Notes: generated by a model from the letters alone, not told the origin. A stretch of DNA of 64,000 bases from Paludibacteraceae bacterium (GCA_024399545.1 JAKSNS010000003.1:28597-92596); one strand, 5' to 3'. Shown: positions 1 to 9,784, counted from the first letter of the stretch. Translations and numbers: made by a program.

Positions 1-3000
1 CGGCGGATATTGACGATGAGAGGTCCCGACGAAGCCTGGTGCGAATAATCATAGACAAGTTCGTAAGAGCCTGTGGCAGGAATGGCGATTTCAGGGGAGT
101 TAATCAAAGCGTCACCTTGCATAACGCCCCAGTTCCAAAGTCGGATGGATTTGCCATCGCTTGACTCATAGACACCCCAGAGACGTTCCTCTATACCTGG
201 TGCTGTCGAGCCAAGAGTGTCCCAACATTCAGGGGTGCGGCCAACGGTGTGAAGCTCGAAGTCCTCTGACCAAGGGGCAGTGATGACACCGCAACTTGTG
301 ACAAACTGACCTGCGCTGTATTCAGGCGACTTGTCCGTAGCACTACAGAGAGCCGACAGATATACATTGTAGAAAGTAGATGGGTTGAGACCTGTTATGG
401 TATATGGATGGGTGTTTACGTCAATGGTCGTCTCAGCGCCGTTGGCAGGTACGCAACGGATGCGCCACTGGGTAGCCGTGCCTGATTCCGTCCAGTCAAC
501 GACGGCAGAGTTGGCGGTAATTGAGGAAATCGTGCCGTTCGAAGGCCTTGCGCAAGTTGGTGGAACGTCAATTGAGAGGTCGTCAAGATAGACTGCGGAG
601 CCGTTAGGAACGGAGATGAAGATGTAACGTGCGTTATAGAAATCCTCATACTCAGGGTCAGCGATAATGTCGAAAGGAATATTTATTTCCGTCCAACTGT
701 TGGCTTTGTTTATTGTGTATGTTGATACAATCTCGGCGGCTCCAGGATCGTCGGGGTCAAGGACTACACCCAACGTGACAGTTGTGTTGGCACGTGGCGC
801 ATAAGCCCATATTGACATCATGTAAGGTGCAAGCGAAATGACATTGAACTGAGGCGAAAGGATGCTGGCTGAGTTGACAAGCATTGAGGCACGGCCGGAA
901 CGTTGCTGGTCTGCCGCACGGGTGACTGAGCCTGTAGTACCGATAACATTCCAGCAGTTGGTAGCACCGTTCATCTCGAAATTCTCGAAGTAAGGAATGG
1001 TCTCTGTCACGCAATAGGTATGGAACGAACTTGGGGCCATCCAGTTCGAAGCCTCGCCGTTGGCGCAGATGGAACGTACGGTATAATAGTAGTCCGCATT
1101 TGCACGGAGACCCGTGATGTTGACCATTGGGTTGGTGACAGTGTCGGACATAATGTCCGCGTCAATCTCCTTCTCTATGTCTATAGGGAACGAGGAGACG
1201 GCAACCTGCCATGAGGATGCTATTGAGTTGATGTTCAGAATGGCAGATGATGATGTCAAATCAGTAACAACCGTAGATGTAGGAGGGGTGCATGCTACCT
1301 CTTCTATACGCAAGTCGTCGATGTATGGATAGTATTTAGCGTTTCCTCGTCCTAAGGTTGTGGTGAAACCCACATAGTAGTCGCCAGTGGCAGGAACGGT
1401 GAAGGTAGAGGCGTAGCGTTGGAAGGAATTGCCAGTTACGGTGTGCGTGCCTATTGTGGTAAGGTATGACGTGAGGGTACCAAGGTTGAACGTTAGGTCG
1501 TAACTGTAGTCTGTCCGTGAGTCGTCGTACTTCTTAGCGTAAAGCGAAATCTGGTAATTGTGGTCTGCCTCAAGGTGTACATACGCCAAAGCGGTCATTG
1601 CGCCGGTAACGTAAGAGTGGACAGACGCGTTGGACGACGAGAGGCCCTTCCCTCCACGAGGGGTGTGGTTGAAGGTCTGGTTTATCGAAGACCCTGGAAC
1701 TGAACTGAAGACACTGAACGAGTCAACGTTATATACGGTCTGGATTGTGAAGCAACTATGGAGCGGGCCTACGTTGTAAGACTCGAAGTCGTCAGAATAA
1801 GGCAGTGGGGCGACGGCGCAGGTTGTCGTGAACAATACCGCGTCACACCAGTTCCCGTATTCCGAGCCACAGACGCGGCGCGCGTGTACGGAATATGTGG
1901 TGGAAGGTGTCAGGCCTGTGAGCATCAGTGTCGCTGATGACGATGACAAAGGCTGTGTCGTGGTTGGGTCGAAACCCTGTGGGCCATAGACATACTGCCA
2001 TGAGGTGGCAGTTGAGTCGGTGACGGTTATGCGTGCGGCGACGTCGGTTATGTCAGAGATGGTCACGCCGTTACCCACGAGGTCGCGGCATGAAGGGATG
2101 ACATCTACCACAACGTCGTCAACGTAGATTATTGGCTCGGTGCTTTCTGAGGCACGTGCCAACAGGGCTATACGTCCCGTCGTGCCTGTGTAACTGTCGA
2201 ATAGCACCTCGTGCCGACGGTAGAAATTGCTTGAGACTGGGAAAGAATCAATAGGCACAAACGTGTTTATGTCAGTTGGGTTCGTGATGACGCCAACGAT
2301 GAAATTGTGCGACGAGGTGATTTCCTGCATACGGGCGTAGAAGGTGATACGCAGGTTGTTGATTGGGTACGACGACTCAATCTCAGGAAGGATTGCCATC
2401 TGGTAGTCTCCGTAATTATACAAGACGGATTGGTAAGGATAGAAACGGAGTGAACCAGAACCCGTATGAGCATAGTCGGCCGAAGCAGCCACGTTAGGGT
2501 AATAGTTTATTGACTGGTTGGCATTGTTGAGACGCAACCAGCAGAGAGGTAGCGGATTAGCCATAACCGAGAGTTCCGCGGTCTCAAAACCGCACGTATA
2601 AGGAAGTGTCGTGACAGCGAGGCACGAGGTTGTGAACGTCTGGCTGAAAGGAACAGAGTCAGCAAACTGGTCACCAGGACAAAGCGAGCGGACGTAACCA
2701 GTGATTGAATAGACCGTGGCAGGGGTTAGGCTTGCGAGATTGACCGTAGGTGAGGTAACGGTGTCTGTGACGCTGGCTATTATGCTGTTGTTCTGCGTGA
2801 GGGTGTAATTCACAGCCCATCGCGTCTCCGTGTTGCCGGGGTTCCAAAGCAAATCAACGTCGGTTGAGGTTGGATTGGCGATACGGATATCAGAAACCTT
2901 CATACACGAAGGTGTCAGCCTGACCTCAATGTCATCAAAATACATCGTCGCTCCGTTCTCCGAGACACCCTCTACTAGGATGTACATATTCCCCGAAGTA

Positions 3001-4511
3001 GGTATCACATATTCGTAATTATACCAAATGTTTGCCGCAGGTTCGGCAGGAAACGACTGGTAATGAAGCGGAACTGTGCCGAGGAGCGTTGCACCTGCTA
3101 TGCTGTTGTACGAAGGCGATGCCCAGAAACGTAATGACTCCAACTGGTACTGTGGAAGGTTCTGCCTATAGACCCAAACCGAAAGCGAGTATTTGCCAGC
3201 CTGATCTACGGGGATTTGGCGTGAACTAAGGTATGAGACGTTGCCCGTAGGTTGGTTTTGCAGTGCCATGGCGTTTGCGCCTGAATGTGTCTGCGTGTTA
3301 GTCGATGAGAAAGGAATTGCGGTTGAGGTGTTCTGCGCCTTTGTCATCCAACCTGTCTCCCAACAAGAAAGGATGGTGTTAGGTGCGGTAAGGTCGTCGA
3401 ACGACTCGACGAACAACGGCGATGTTGCCGCCGTGCATTTCGTAGTGAAGTTTATCGTCGTGCCACAGAGTTCCGAAGAGTCTGTAGGCGAGCATATCCC
3501 ACGGAGGCTCAGCGAATATTCGGTGTTAGGCGTAAGTCCTGTGAGCGTAAACGGGTTGGTCGTAGCAAGCAGGCTGTAGGAGCTGTTGCCTGACGTGACA
3601 TAGACACGGCAGTTGCCGGCGTTGGTGGTTGTCCACGAGAGTGTCGCGGTGTTTGGTTGGATGTTGGTTATCGCGAAATCCTCTGGACGGATACAGGTTG
3701 GTATCTGGCGAAGGGAGACATCGTCGATATAAACGTCTGACTCTATGCCCGAAGGAATGCTGATTGCTATTGTCGCTGAAGCAAGGACCGGTTGGGTCGT
3801 GCCTGCCGTGTTCATTCGGATTTCGTGCCAGTTAAGGTCGGAGAGTTCCCCGAAATAAAGAGGCTCGAAAGATGAACCGATGTCGGCAGGGTCCGTAACT
3901 ATACCTATCTGCACTGGGATGTTGCCGTTTTGGACTGAGGCTGCCTTGACCCACAACGAACATTCAATCATATTTGAAGCGACGTTTATCTCTGGGAAGA
4001 CGAAGTAGGCGCTCTCTGACGACGAGACGTGCAACGAGAGACCCTTGCCGAAACGTCCCACGTAAGTTATCGAGGCACTGTTTGAATAGGTGCAACGTGG
4101 AGGTGCGGTCAATGTGTCGAAGTCCTGGGTGTAAGGGGCTGGCATAACCTCACAAAGCGTGGTGAACGTTATCGTTGCTGTGCTTGAGTAACCTGATGAC
4201 GAGGCGTTGCAGTTGCCGGTCAGTTCAGCCGTGTAAGTCGTGTTTGCTGTCAGGCTGTTGACGTTGCACGACATATTAGGTGCTGATAGTGCGTTGTCCT
4301 GATAGACGGTGACGCGGTTCTGGTCTTTGATGCTCAGGGTATAGACCGTCGGCACGTCTCGCCCGGGGCTTAGCCCCCAGTTCAGAGTCACACTGGTCGC
4401 CTTGAGGTCCGAAATCGATAGGTTTTCGGGCGACTGGCAATCCGGCATCTGCTGCGCCGATAGCGTTAGTACACAGCACAATGCCAGGAACGAAAGAAGC
4501 ATGTTTCTCAT
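1..4511 (-). CDS. Giant FN3 / cleaved-adhesin (choice-of-anchor J) surface protein, partial
   Basis: The reading frame stays open from an ATG at 4511 to the window edge (1503 codons), so the 3' end lies outside. It begins with a signal peptide (MRNMLLSFLALCCVLTLSAQ). Fibronectin-III-like units (about 90 aa, 'L.P.T.Y.V' type) then alternate with jelly-roll 'cleaved adhesin' domains, recognised by an opening aromatic-x-x-x-F-[DE] and a later 'C-W'. Six J-type openings are visible (PAPYTQDFD, SPLFVESFD, LPYTCGFET, LPYSDDFES, IPYFENFEM, APWSEDFEL), each ending in a 'Y.DD' segment. Order and type match the first six J domains of the protein at 10275-20690, so the two are paralogues. Known for the family: such domains occur in gingipain/haemagglutinin adhesins of Bacteroidota and are usually exported by T9SS. 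The sorting domain would lie beyond the edge and is inferred from the paralogues. An adhesin or surface-binding role is inference. Confidence 0.85.
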   Translation of the reverse strand, partial: MRNMLLSFLALCCVLTLSAQQMPDCQSPENLSISDLKATSVTLNWGLSPGRDVPTVYTLSIKDQNRVTVYQDNALSAPNMSCNVNSLTANTTYTAELTGNCNASSSGYSSTATITFTTLCEVMPAPYTQDFDTLTAPPRCTYSNSASITYVGRFGKGLSLHVSSSESAYFVFPEINVASNMIECSLWVKAASVQNGNIPVQIGIVTDPADIGSSFEPLYFGELSDLNWHEIRMNTAGTTQPVLASATIAISIPSGIESDVYIDDVSLRQIPTCIRPEDFAITNIQPNTATLSWTTTNAGNCRVYVTSGNSSYSLLATTNPFTLTGLTPNTEYSLSLRGICSPTDSSELCGTTINFTTKCTAATSPLFVESFDDLTAPNTILSCWETGWMTKAQNTSTAIPFSSTNTQTHSGANAMALQNQPTGNVSYLSSRQIPVDQAGKYSLSVWVYRQNLPQYQLESLRFWASPSYNSIAGATLLGTVPLHYQSFPAEPAANIWYNYEYVIPTSGNMYILVEGVSENGATMYFDDIEVRLTPSCMKVSDIRIANPTSTDVDLLWNPGNTETRWAVNYTLTQNNSIIASVTDTVTSPTVNLASLTPATVYSITGYVRSLCPGDQFADSVPFSQTFTTSCLAVTTLPYTCGFETAELSVMANPLPLCWLRLNNANQSINYYPNVAASADYAHTGSGSLRFYPYQSVLYNYGDYQMAILPEIESSYPINNLRITFYARMQEITSSHNFIVGVITNPTDINTFVPIDSFPVSSNFYRRHEVLFDSYTGTTGRIALLARASESTEPIIYVDDVVVDVIPSCRDLVGNGVTISDITDVAARITVTDSTATSWQYVYGPQGFDPTTTQPLSSSSATLMLTGLTPSTTYSVHARRVCGSEYGNWCDAVLFTTTCAVAPLPYSDDFESYNVGPLHSCFTIQTVYNVDSFSVFSSVPGSSINQTFNHTPRGGKGLSSSNASVHSYVTGAMTALAYVHLEADHNYQISLYAKKYDDSRTDYSYDLTFNLGTLTSYLTTIGTHTVTGNSFQRYASTFTVPATGDYYVGFTTTLGRGNAKYYPYIDDLRIEEVACTPPTSTVVTDLTSSSAILNINSIASSWQVAVSSFPIDIEKEIDADIMSDTVTNPMVNITGLRANADYYYTVRSICANGEASNWMAPSSFHTYCVTETIPYFENFEMNGATNCWNVIGTTGSVTRAADQQRSGRASMLVNSASILSPQFNVISLAPYMMSIWAYAPRANTTVTLGVVLDPDDPGAAEIVSTYTINKANSWTEINIPFDIIADPEYEDFYNARYIFISVPNGSAVYLDDLSIDVPPTCARPSNGTISSITANSAVVDWTESGTATQWRIRCVPANGAETTIDVNTHPYTITGLNPSTFYNVYLSALCSATDKSPEYSAGQFVTSCGVITAPWSEDFELHTVGRTPECWDTLGSTAPGIEERLWGVYESSDGKSIRLWNWGVMQGDALINSPEIAIPATGSYELVYDYSHQASSGPLIVNIR

Positions 4512-4582
4512 AATTGTATCGTTTTTGTTTTGATATACGTAAGTTTGCGATCCTCTAAAACAATTCAAGAATATATTCGGGT

Positions 4583-4615
4583 GCAAAGTTACGGATTTTT
4601 TTTGAAAACACAAAA
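4583..4615 (-). promoter_or_regulatory. Bacteroidota-type promoter of the partial giant adhesin
   Basis: Read on the minus strand, TAACTTTGC (4583-4591) matches the -7 consensus TAnnTTTG. TTTTG (4611-4615) stands 19 bp upstream as the -33 element. The start codon is about 70 nt downstream. Confidence 0.7.
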
Positions 4616-4727
4616 TTTATTGACACAAAAATAAAGCCTCTATAACGTTTCGCATGTAATACCAATTCATTATTTAACCCTGACAAAATTCATTACAGCC
4701 TCCCAAAAAAAATTTTCCCCGAAACCC

Positions 4728-4759
4728 TTGCCTATATCAAAAAAACTCCTTACCTTTGC
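4728..4759 (+). promoter_or_regulatory. Bacteroidota-type promoter for the 4824 gene
   Basis: TTG at 4728-4730 and TACCTTTGC at 4751-4759 are separated by 20 bp and face the plus-strand gene that starts 65 nt downstream. The 312-bp gap 4512-4823 therefore holds two divergent promoters and nothing else recognisable. Confidence 0.65.
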
Positions 4760-4823
4760 ACTACCAACCCCATACGGACAGTGAATATGATTATCAACAA
4801 CTTACAGCCAAACCAACGACAAA

Positions 4824-5390
4824 ATGCGTGACTACACCTTCGACAGTATGCCAATCTCCTCAATCTCCGGCAAACTCAGCCGCAAGAGTGACGTCTATTA
4901 CCGCACCATAAACGGGAAAATCTACGCATACCTCCTCTGGAACCCCAACACCAAACCGCCAACCCTCGGAACCCTCCGCACACGCCAAATCTTCAAAACC
5001 GCCACACTCTACACCTCCCTCGACCTTAAACTCCCCTTCAAACGCAAAGAATGGGAACAAAGAATGCACGAGCACAACCGCCTCGCCCTCCGCCTAAACC
5101 CCGACTTCGCACGACACCCCGAAAACTACAACAAACACAACGACCCGCAACACCTACGCCCCTACACCTCAGTGCGTTACTTCATCCTCGCAACCTACAC
5201 CCATGCCCTGAAATCCCTCACCACAAACCGCCCGCAACTCACCCTTACCACAAAAAACCGCCCACAGCTCACCACCGAAATCCTCTCACTCTTCATCCGC
5301 CTCAACCTCTTCACCGACCGCCTCGCCTTCGACGGCCGCCAACCCGTTTACATCCCTCACTCCTCAGCTCCTCCCCGTTTCCCCACCTGA
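4824..5390 (+). CDS. Hypothetical protein, 188 aa
   Basis: The gene has its own promoter and ATG. The N-terminal half (SISGKLSRKSDVYYRTINGKI... then AYLLWNP, followed by a basic LRTRQIFKTA helix) resembles, from memory, a small family of Bacteroidales hypothetical proteins that share 'GKLS.K....R...GK..A...NP'. No catalytic motif, signal peptide or membrane segment is visible, so it is probably cytoplasmic. Codons are strongly C-ending and the coding strand is very C-rich, unlike the neighbouring adhesins. The C-terminal ~70 residues are low in recognisable structure and contain two near-identical NRPQLT motifs. It is the only plus-strand gene in the first 54 kb. Function unknown. Confidence 0.6.
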   Translation: MRDYTFDSMPISSISGKLSRKSDVYYRTINGKIYAYLLWNPNTKPPTLGTLRTRQIFKTATLYTSLDLKLPFKRKEWEQRMHEHNRLALRLNPDFARHPENYNKHNDPQHLRPYTSVRYFILATYTHALKSLTTNRPQLTLTTKNRPQLTTEILSLFIRLNLFTDRLAFDGRQPVYIPHSSAPPRFPT

Positions 5391-5451
5391 CCATCTCGAA
5401 ATTTGCCATTTTCATCCCTCTCTCCCCTGAATTAGATATGGACAAAAAAAA

Positions 5452-5493
5452 CAATTCCCAAAAAACCATACGGCTCTTTGAGAATTGCTTTTT
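5452..5493 (+). terminator. Possible terminator after the 188-aa hypothetical gene
   Basis: CAATTC (5452-5457) pairs with GAATTG (5482-5487) across a long loop that itself contains AAA/TTT, and is followed by CTTTTT. The stem is short, so this is a weak call. Confidence 0.3.
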
Positions 5494-5501
5494 ATCTACT
5501 T

Positions 5502-6014
5502 TTATTCTTCAAAAATATCCCAATCTGTGCCAACAGTATATATTTTGTTGACCTCAAGTACATTATTTACTTGCCCAAGGTTCAAATGCTTACAACCCAT
5601 TTCATGATCATATTCATCAAAAAGACGAATCCTGAGATAATAATATTCCACCGCTGCTGGTACAGCAACATAAATGAAATCACCTTCGTTTCTTGGTTCT
5701 GGAAAATTAATATCCCTTGAATCTGTCACATCAGAGTAAAACATTGCTATATATCTTTTCAGCTCAGTTTCTTCTTCCTGAGATTCAACAACCCGAAACT
5801 TACCACTAAGGGGTACATCACTAAAGAGATTAACGGTTTTTACGCCATCACAAGGAATAGTGATTTTCAGCACTGCGAAGATGTTGTAGAATGTAAGATA
5901 CTTGTCATTGCTGACTGCGTACATTGGCAGATGCTTAACTCCATTATCTTCTTTATAAAAAGGAATCTCCGTATGTAACTCTGCTGTATTTCCCAAAGGA
6001 TTTTCGATATCATT
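5502..6014 (-). pseudogene. 5'-truncated fimbrillin-like protein remnant
   Basis: An open frame runs from just after an in-frame TGA at 6015-6017 to the stop at 5502. It has no upstream ATG; the earliest usable start is TTG at 5996, and the first ATG is internal (MYAVSN...). The text (LTFYNIFAVLKI, VPLSGKF, then a 'FIYVAVPAAVEYYYLRI' strand and a late 'VNKIYTV' segment) resembles the C-terminal half of Mfa/FimA-type fimbrillin lipoproteins ('LTF.N....LKI...G...L.G.F......VVPP...'). The signal peptide, lipobox and N-terminal domain expected of that family are missing. A good promoter lies immediately upstream, so it may still be transcribed. Most likely a decayed gene; a short functional ORF from TTG cannot be excluded. 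The family assignment is inference from pattern. Confidence 0.45.
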
Positions 6015-6019
6015 TCAGT

Positions 6020-6052
6020 GCAAAATTACGAACTTTTTCGGAAACAACCAAA
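6020..6052 (-). promoter_or_regulatory. Promoter upstream of the fimbrillin-like remnant
   Basis: On the minus strand, TAATTTTGC (6020-6028) with TTTG (6049-6052) 20 bp upstream. The start of transcription would fall only a few bases before the truncated reading frame, leaving no room for the missing 5' part of the gene. Confidence 0.6.
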
Positions 6053-6156
6053 CACTTCAACAAAAATTTCCTAACAATCACCCAACCTTATCGCAATAAA
6101 TGCGCATACACACAGCCAAACGCCTGTCCATCTTGTGTTTATGTATCCTGTTACTG

Positions 6157-7956
6157 TCAATTCTTCCATTTAACTGCTAATCTTTCAAAGTAATCCGACC
6201 TAATGAGTTTATCAGATAATTGGAATGCTTTATCTTCGTTATAGGGTCTCTTTGCTTTTGGATTCAATAAGTCTTTTCCGAAGCCTCGCCAATAATATGT
6301 ACTATCACATCCAATTAAACTTATGATAGTTGGGAAAATGTCCATTTGGTAAGCTTGCTCGTTGGTGATTTGTTTTTTGTGGATAAAAGGCGAATATATT
6401 ATAAGTGGGGTACTATTTTGGGACACGTTGTATTGTTCGCCAAAAGACACGCAATAATTACTAAATTCAGACCTGATGTCCGTATCAAAAATAGTATGAT
6501 CTCCAGTGATTACTATGGTGGAATTAGACAGAACGCTGTCAGTGTCGATTGAGGATAGGAAATTCCCCATACACGAATCAGTGTAATGGACGCTACGTAA
6601 ATAATTCCTCATAACCTCAGGCATGTGGGTGTTGAGAGATATTGTGGAATTAGGATCGCACCATTTAAATGGGGTATGTGATGCTATAGTTACAACTAAT
6701 ACATATTCATATTCAGAATATACAGAATCCAATAAATTGAAAGAGTCTCCATCATTGCCTTTTATAACGAAGTTTTGTTTAATGCCATAAGCATCACTCA
6801 TCCTTTTTTGATTCCAACATCCGAGGTCACCAGGAATTATAAGACACGAGCACTCAAACAATTCACTCAATGAAGGATAGGTGTTCCCTGGGAACCTAAA
6901 ACAAGTGGCTCCTTTGTCTATTGGCAACACTCCTGTATTGACTATCATCTGACCATCTCCGGAAGTACCTCCACGAGTTTGCCTTTTTACGTTCTTAGAC
7001 CAAAAGATATTTTCGTGTGTTCTAATGAAATTCATTATGTTGGGGGTAGTGTAATCTGTGATTGCCCAGTATTCAAAACTTTCAAATAAGATGATATACA
7101 ATCTGGATTTTGGAATGCTTTTGAGAGTTGTTTTTTCGTTGAAAAGTACGCTTGCCTCTTTCTTTTCGAGGTCGCTCAATTCATAGCTTTCAGAATTGAA
7201 AGGCAATTCCAACAAATCAATGAATGTATTTATCAAGCCGTGTGCGACAGAAGTTTGTGATATATAGTTCACACAAGTAAACCCCCAAAAGGTTCTTATA
7301 CCATTCTCGGAAAATGGATTATAGTATCTTGACGTTTTGCCTGATATATCTGTTGCATCCCGAACAATGAGTTGTTTGTCAAACACCAATGTTCCCAAGA
7401 TATGCAAAAATATTGATAATGCGACGATTACCCCTCCTACTGCCAAAACGCAGCGTGATTTGAATGCTGTTAAGGTTGTATCTGAAAAACGAATGGCAAT
7501 GATCAGTAAGATTAAAGGTAATAACATTATGAGGTCATTAGGACGAACCAGAGTAAAAATGCTGTCCCAAAAGCCGTTCATATTGCCTATCATTGTAAAT
7601 GAATAAGCATCTAAAAATATTGAATTGGCTCGGAAATAAATTAGTTCGGCAAATGACCATAACAACAGGATAAGGCATGGAACTATAAGCCAATATTTAT
7701 TCTTAATAAAAACAACAGCGGCAGACAAAAACAACGCTATACTGATTTTAGGAAGGTAGAATGACCAAAAAGCAAGGGGATTTTTATATATTGAGGATAT
7801 CAGTATAGCTTGGAAAGCTTGAAAGTGAAAAATCACACATTGGAGAAAAATGGATACAGCAAAAACGACTATCAGTATTGCTAATTTGTGATATTCAGAT
7901 GTTTTGAAGTGCATATATTTGTTGGGGTTTAAGAAGTTAATAAACGACGTAAACAT
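6157..7956 (-). CDS. LtaS/MdoB-type membrane sulfatase-fold transferase
   Basis: 599 aa. About five hydrophobic segments lie in residues 24-190, followed by an extracytoplasmic alkaline-phosphatase/sulfatase-fold domain. Signature residues fit the LTA synthase / phosphoglycerol transferase family: E292 in LFESFE, the threonine nucleophile T331 in RGGTSGDGQ, H427 in SHTPF and the metal pair D486-H487 in ITGDH. Known for the family: it moves phosphoglycerol or phosphoethanolamine head groups onto an extracytoplasmic acceptor. Bacteroidota lack classical lipoteichoic acid, so the acceptor here is unknown, probably a membrane glycolipid or surface glycan. It is a single gene with its own promoter, lying between two adhesin genes with no obvious functional partner. 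Confidence 0.85.
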   Translation of the reverse strand: MFTSFINFLNPNKYMHFKTSEYHKLAILIVVFAVSIFLQCVIFHFQAFQAILISSIYKNPLAFWSFYLPKISIALFLSAAVVFIKNKYWLIVPCLILLLWSFAELIYFRANSIFLDAYSFTMIGNMNGFWDSIFTLVRPNDLIMLLPLILLIIAIRFSDTTLTAFKSRCVLAVGGVIVALSIFLHILGTLVFDKQLIVRDATDISGKTSRYYNPFSENGIRTFWGFTCVNYISQTSVAHGLINTFIDLLELPFNSESYELSDLEKKEASVLFNEKTTLKSIPKSRLYIILFESFEYWAITDYTTPNIMNFIRTHENIFWSKNVKRQTRGGTSGDGQMIVNTGVLPIDKGATCFRFPGNTYPSLSELFECSCLIIPGDLGCWNQKRMSDAYGIKQNFVIKGNDGDSFNLLDSVYSEYEYVLVVTIASHTPFKWCDPNSTISLNTHMPEVMRNYLRSVHYTDSCMGNFLSSIDTDSVLSNSTIVITGDHTIFDTDIRSEFSNYCVSFGEQYNVSQNSTPLIIYSPFIHKKQITNEQAYQMDIFPTIISLIGCDSTYYWRGFGKDLLNPKAKRPYNEDKAFQLSDKLIRSDYFERLAVKWKN

Positions 7957-8038
7957 TTAAAAACAAATGGTATATAAGTTACTTTTATGGGATTTTTTAC
8001 TGTCATTGTGACATATAAAAAGTCTTTCATAACAAAGT

Positions 8039-8073
8039 GCAAAGGTACGAATTTTATCTCATAAATCGGCAAA
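8039..8073 (-). promoter_or_regulatory. Promoter of the LtaS-type gene
   Basis: On the minus strand, TACCTTTGC (8039-8047) with TTTG (8070-8073) 22 bp upstream. It is embedded in a ~55-bp block that recurs almost unchanged at 32157-32211, upstream of a lipoprotein gene. Confidence 0.6.
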
Positions 8074-8159
8074 TTTTTCAAAGAAAATAATGAGGTTCCA
8101 CAACGTTTCGTGTGGGTGATTTCGCCTAAGGGGTTAGCGGGATGGCTTAGCTGACGCAC

Positions 8160-8393
8160 GCAATAGAACTACCCTTTATTGGAGTTTACGAAATTTTGTA
8201 TATTTTATGTGAGCTGAGCGGTTACAATTGGTTACAATTAGTTACAATTGATTTTTGGCAGATTTGAGAAGAATGAGCATTGACAGACAGAGGGTTAGAT
8301 GGCGGGTTACAATTAAACGGTTACAATTAGAAATTTGCTATACACTATCTTTTCCTGAAAAAATAGACAGATTATTTTCCTAATAACTAAAAA
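8160..8393. other. Non-coding gap with GTTACAATT repeats
   Basis: No gene is visible. Five copies of GTTACAATT occur: three in tandem with a 10-bp period (8221-8249) and two more at 8306-8314 and 8320-8328. The gap ends at the 9-bp target duplication of the IS element. Confidence 0.6.
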
Positions 8394-9784
8394 CACTAGT
8401 GTCCAAACAAATATTTTAACATATTAATTATTAGAGAACATTTAGTTTCTTTTGCGAAGGTGTGCCAAAATATAGCCGTCAGTCAAACTTCAGCGACAGC
8501 TGTATCGCTTCCTCCGATGAGGTCTGAGTCTGGCTCTTCCTGAATAATTCCACGATTGGAGACTTGTCGAACATTGACAGTTCCAACACCCTCAGAACAT
8601 CGTATATGTCTCGGTCAAGATTGAGTTCCCGCTCAAGAACCGCAACAAGACAGTATGCTATAATGGCGGAGTAGATCTGTATTCTCACTGCATTTTCAGT
8701 AGTTCCAAAGAACTCTTTGATATGCAGATGTTGCTTGAGGAATTTGAAGAGCAGTTCAACTCTCCAACGATATTTATAAAGTAAGGCAACGGTTTCAGCG
8801 GCAATCTGAGAATTGTTCGTGTAGAATACAAACGTGCGGTTGCTTTCCTTGTCATAGAAAACGACACGACGCAGAGGCTTCGTATATCGTTCCCTGGACT
8901 TCATGCCAGTAAGCAATACATCCTGGTCGGCCAGCACCCCTGTGTCGGGATTGCTGTGTTCCCTGTCCTTGACGACAGCGTATTGCATGTGTTTTTTCTC
9001 CCTGACCACAAAATAAGCACCGGCCTGTTCTATTCTAAAAAGCTCAATAGTAACCATGTATGCCCTGTCGAAGACATAGAAGCTATCTTTCTCGTACGGT
9101 ATCTGACCCATCACCTGCGAATCATGCAGTGCCGCATCAGTGATGACGACAAAAGACGGGACATCAGTCTTGACATCATAAAGTATATGCACTTTAATGC
9201 CACCCTTGTCGTGATGGAACTTTGTCCACCAGAATGTGCTCAGACATAAAGATATTGTCGTCGAGTCAAAGGCATAGACATTGCTGTCAACACAGAAATC
9301 CCTGATTGCCGGGGAGCGTTTGTCTCTCGCAATGCCTATCATTATGTAGGCAAACTCCTCGAAGATGCGAACATCCCTTACCATGTTTGCGTGCGACAGG
9401 TTGCTGAGTGTTACGCTGTCACCAAAACCCAGATGTGGCAGTTTATTCTTATGTGCATCCAATATGGCAATGAGGTCTCTCATGCTCTCACGTTTTGTGA
9501 GCTGGGCGAAAACCATTACCAGCAAATGGTTCCAGCATGTGAAGGTTTTTACCCTTAAGTTGCCATTGTACTTTTTGACTAACCATTCGAATTTCTTTAC
9601 TGGCAGCAGGCTACACAGTTGTGCGAAGACGAACTTTCCTTGATATGACATAGCGACAAAACTTAAAAATTGTTTCGCCCGCAAAGATAGTCATTTTCAA
9701 GCCTTCCGAGTGCATTTTATCGAATATTTTTTTAGGTCACAATATGTTACGAACCAAATTAACATTTGTTAGTGGACACCAGTG
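8394..9784 (-). mobile_element. Complete IS4-family insertion sequence, 1391 bp
   Basis: The ends are CACTAGTGTCC (left) and, as reverse complement, CACTGGTGTCC (right); similarity continues inward around AACAAAT. A perfect 9-bp direct repeat AACTAAAAA flanks the element (8385-8393 and 9785-9793), consistent with target duplication by an IS4-type element. A single transposase gene fills the interior. Intact ends, reading frame and target duplication indicate a fairly recent insertion. I do not recognise the specific IS name. Confidence 0.9.
8479..9651 (-). CDS. IS4-family DDE transposase
   Basis: 390 aa from the ATG at 9651. The frame could extend to a TTG at 9684, but a -7-like TATCTTTGC (9681-9689) overlaps that codon, so the ATG is preferred. 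RNase-H-fold catalytic residues are visible: D129 in YAFDSTT, D195 in YVFDRAY and E299 inside YKYRWRVELLFKFLK, which is the IS4 'YREK' signature (Y-x2-R-x3-E-x6-K). An N-terminal helical region precedes the catalytic domain. Length and motif spacing look intact, so it is probably active. It catalyses cut-and-paste transposition of its own element. Confidence 0.92.
   Translation of the reverse strand: MSYQGKFVFAQLCSLLPVKKFEWLVKKYNGNLRVKTFTCWNHLLVMVFAQLTKRESMRDLIAILDAHKNKLPHLGFGDSVTLSNLSHANMVRDVRIFEEFAYIMIGIARDKRSPAIRDFCVDSNVYAFDSTTISLCLSTFWWTKFHHDKGGIKVHILYDVKTDVPSFVVITDAALHDSQVMGQIPYEKDSFYVFDRAYMVTIELFRIEQAGAYFVVREKKHMQYAVVKDREHSNPDTGVLADQDVLLTGMKSRERYTKPLRRVVFYDKESNRTFVFYTNNSQIAAETVALLYKYRWRVELLFKFLKQHLHIKEFFGTTENAVRIQIYSAIIAYCLVAVLERELNLDRDIYDVLRVLELSMFDKSPIVELFRKSQTQTSSEEAIQLSLKFD

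Noticed and set aside
5051..5551. 166-aa open frame overlapping the 188-aa hypothetical gene
   Set aside because: Pro/His/Arg-rich translation of a C-rich strand in another frame; the 4824 frame has the promoter and a family-like N-terminus.
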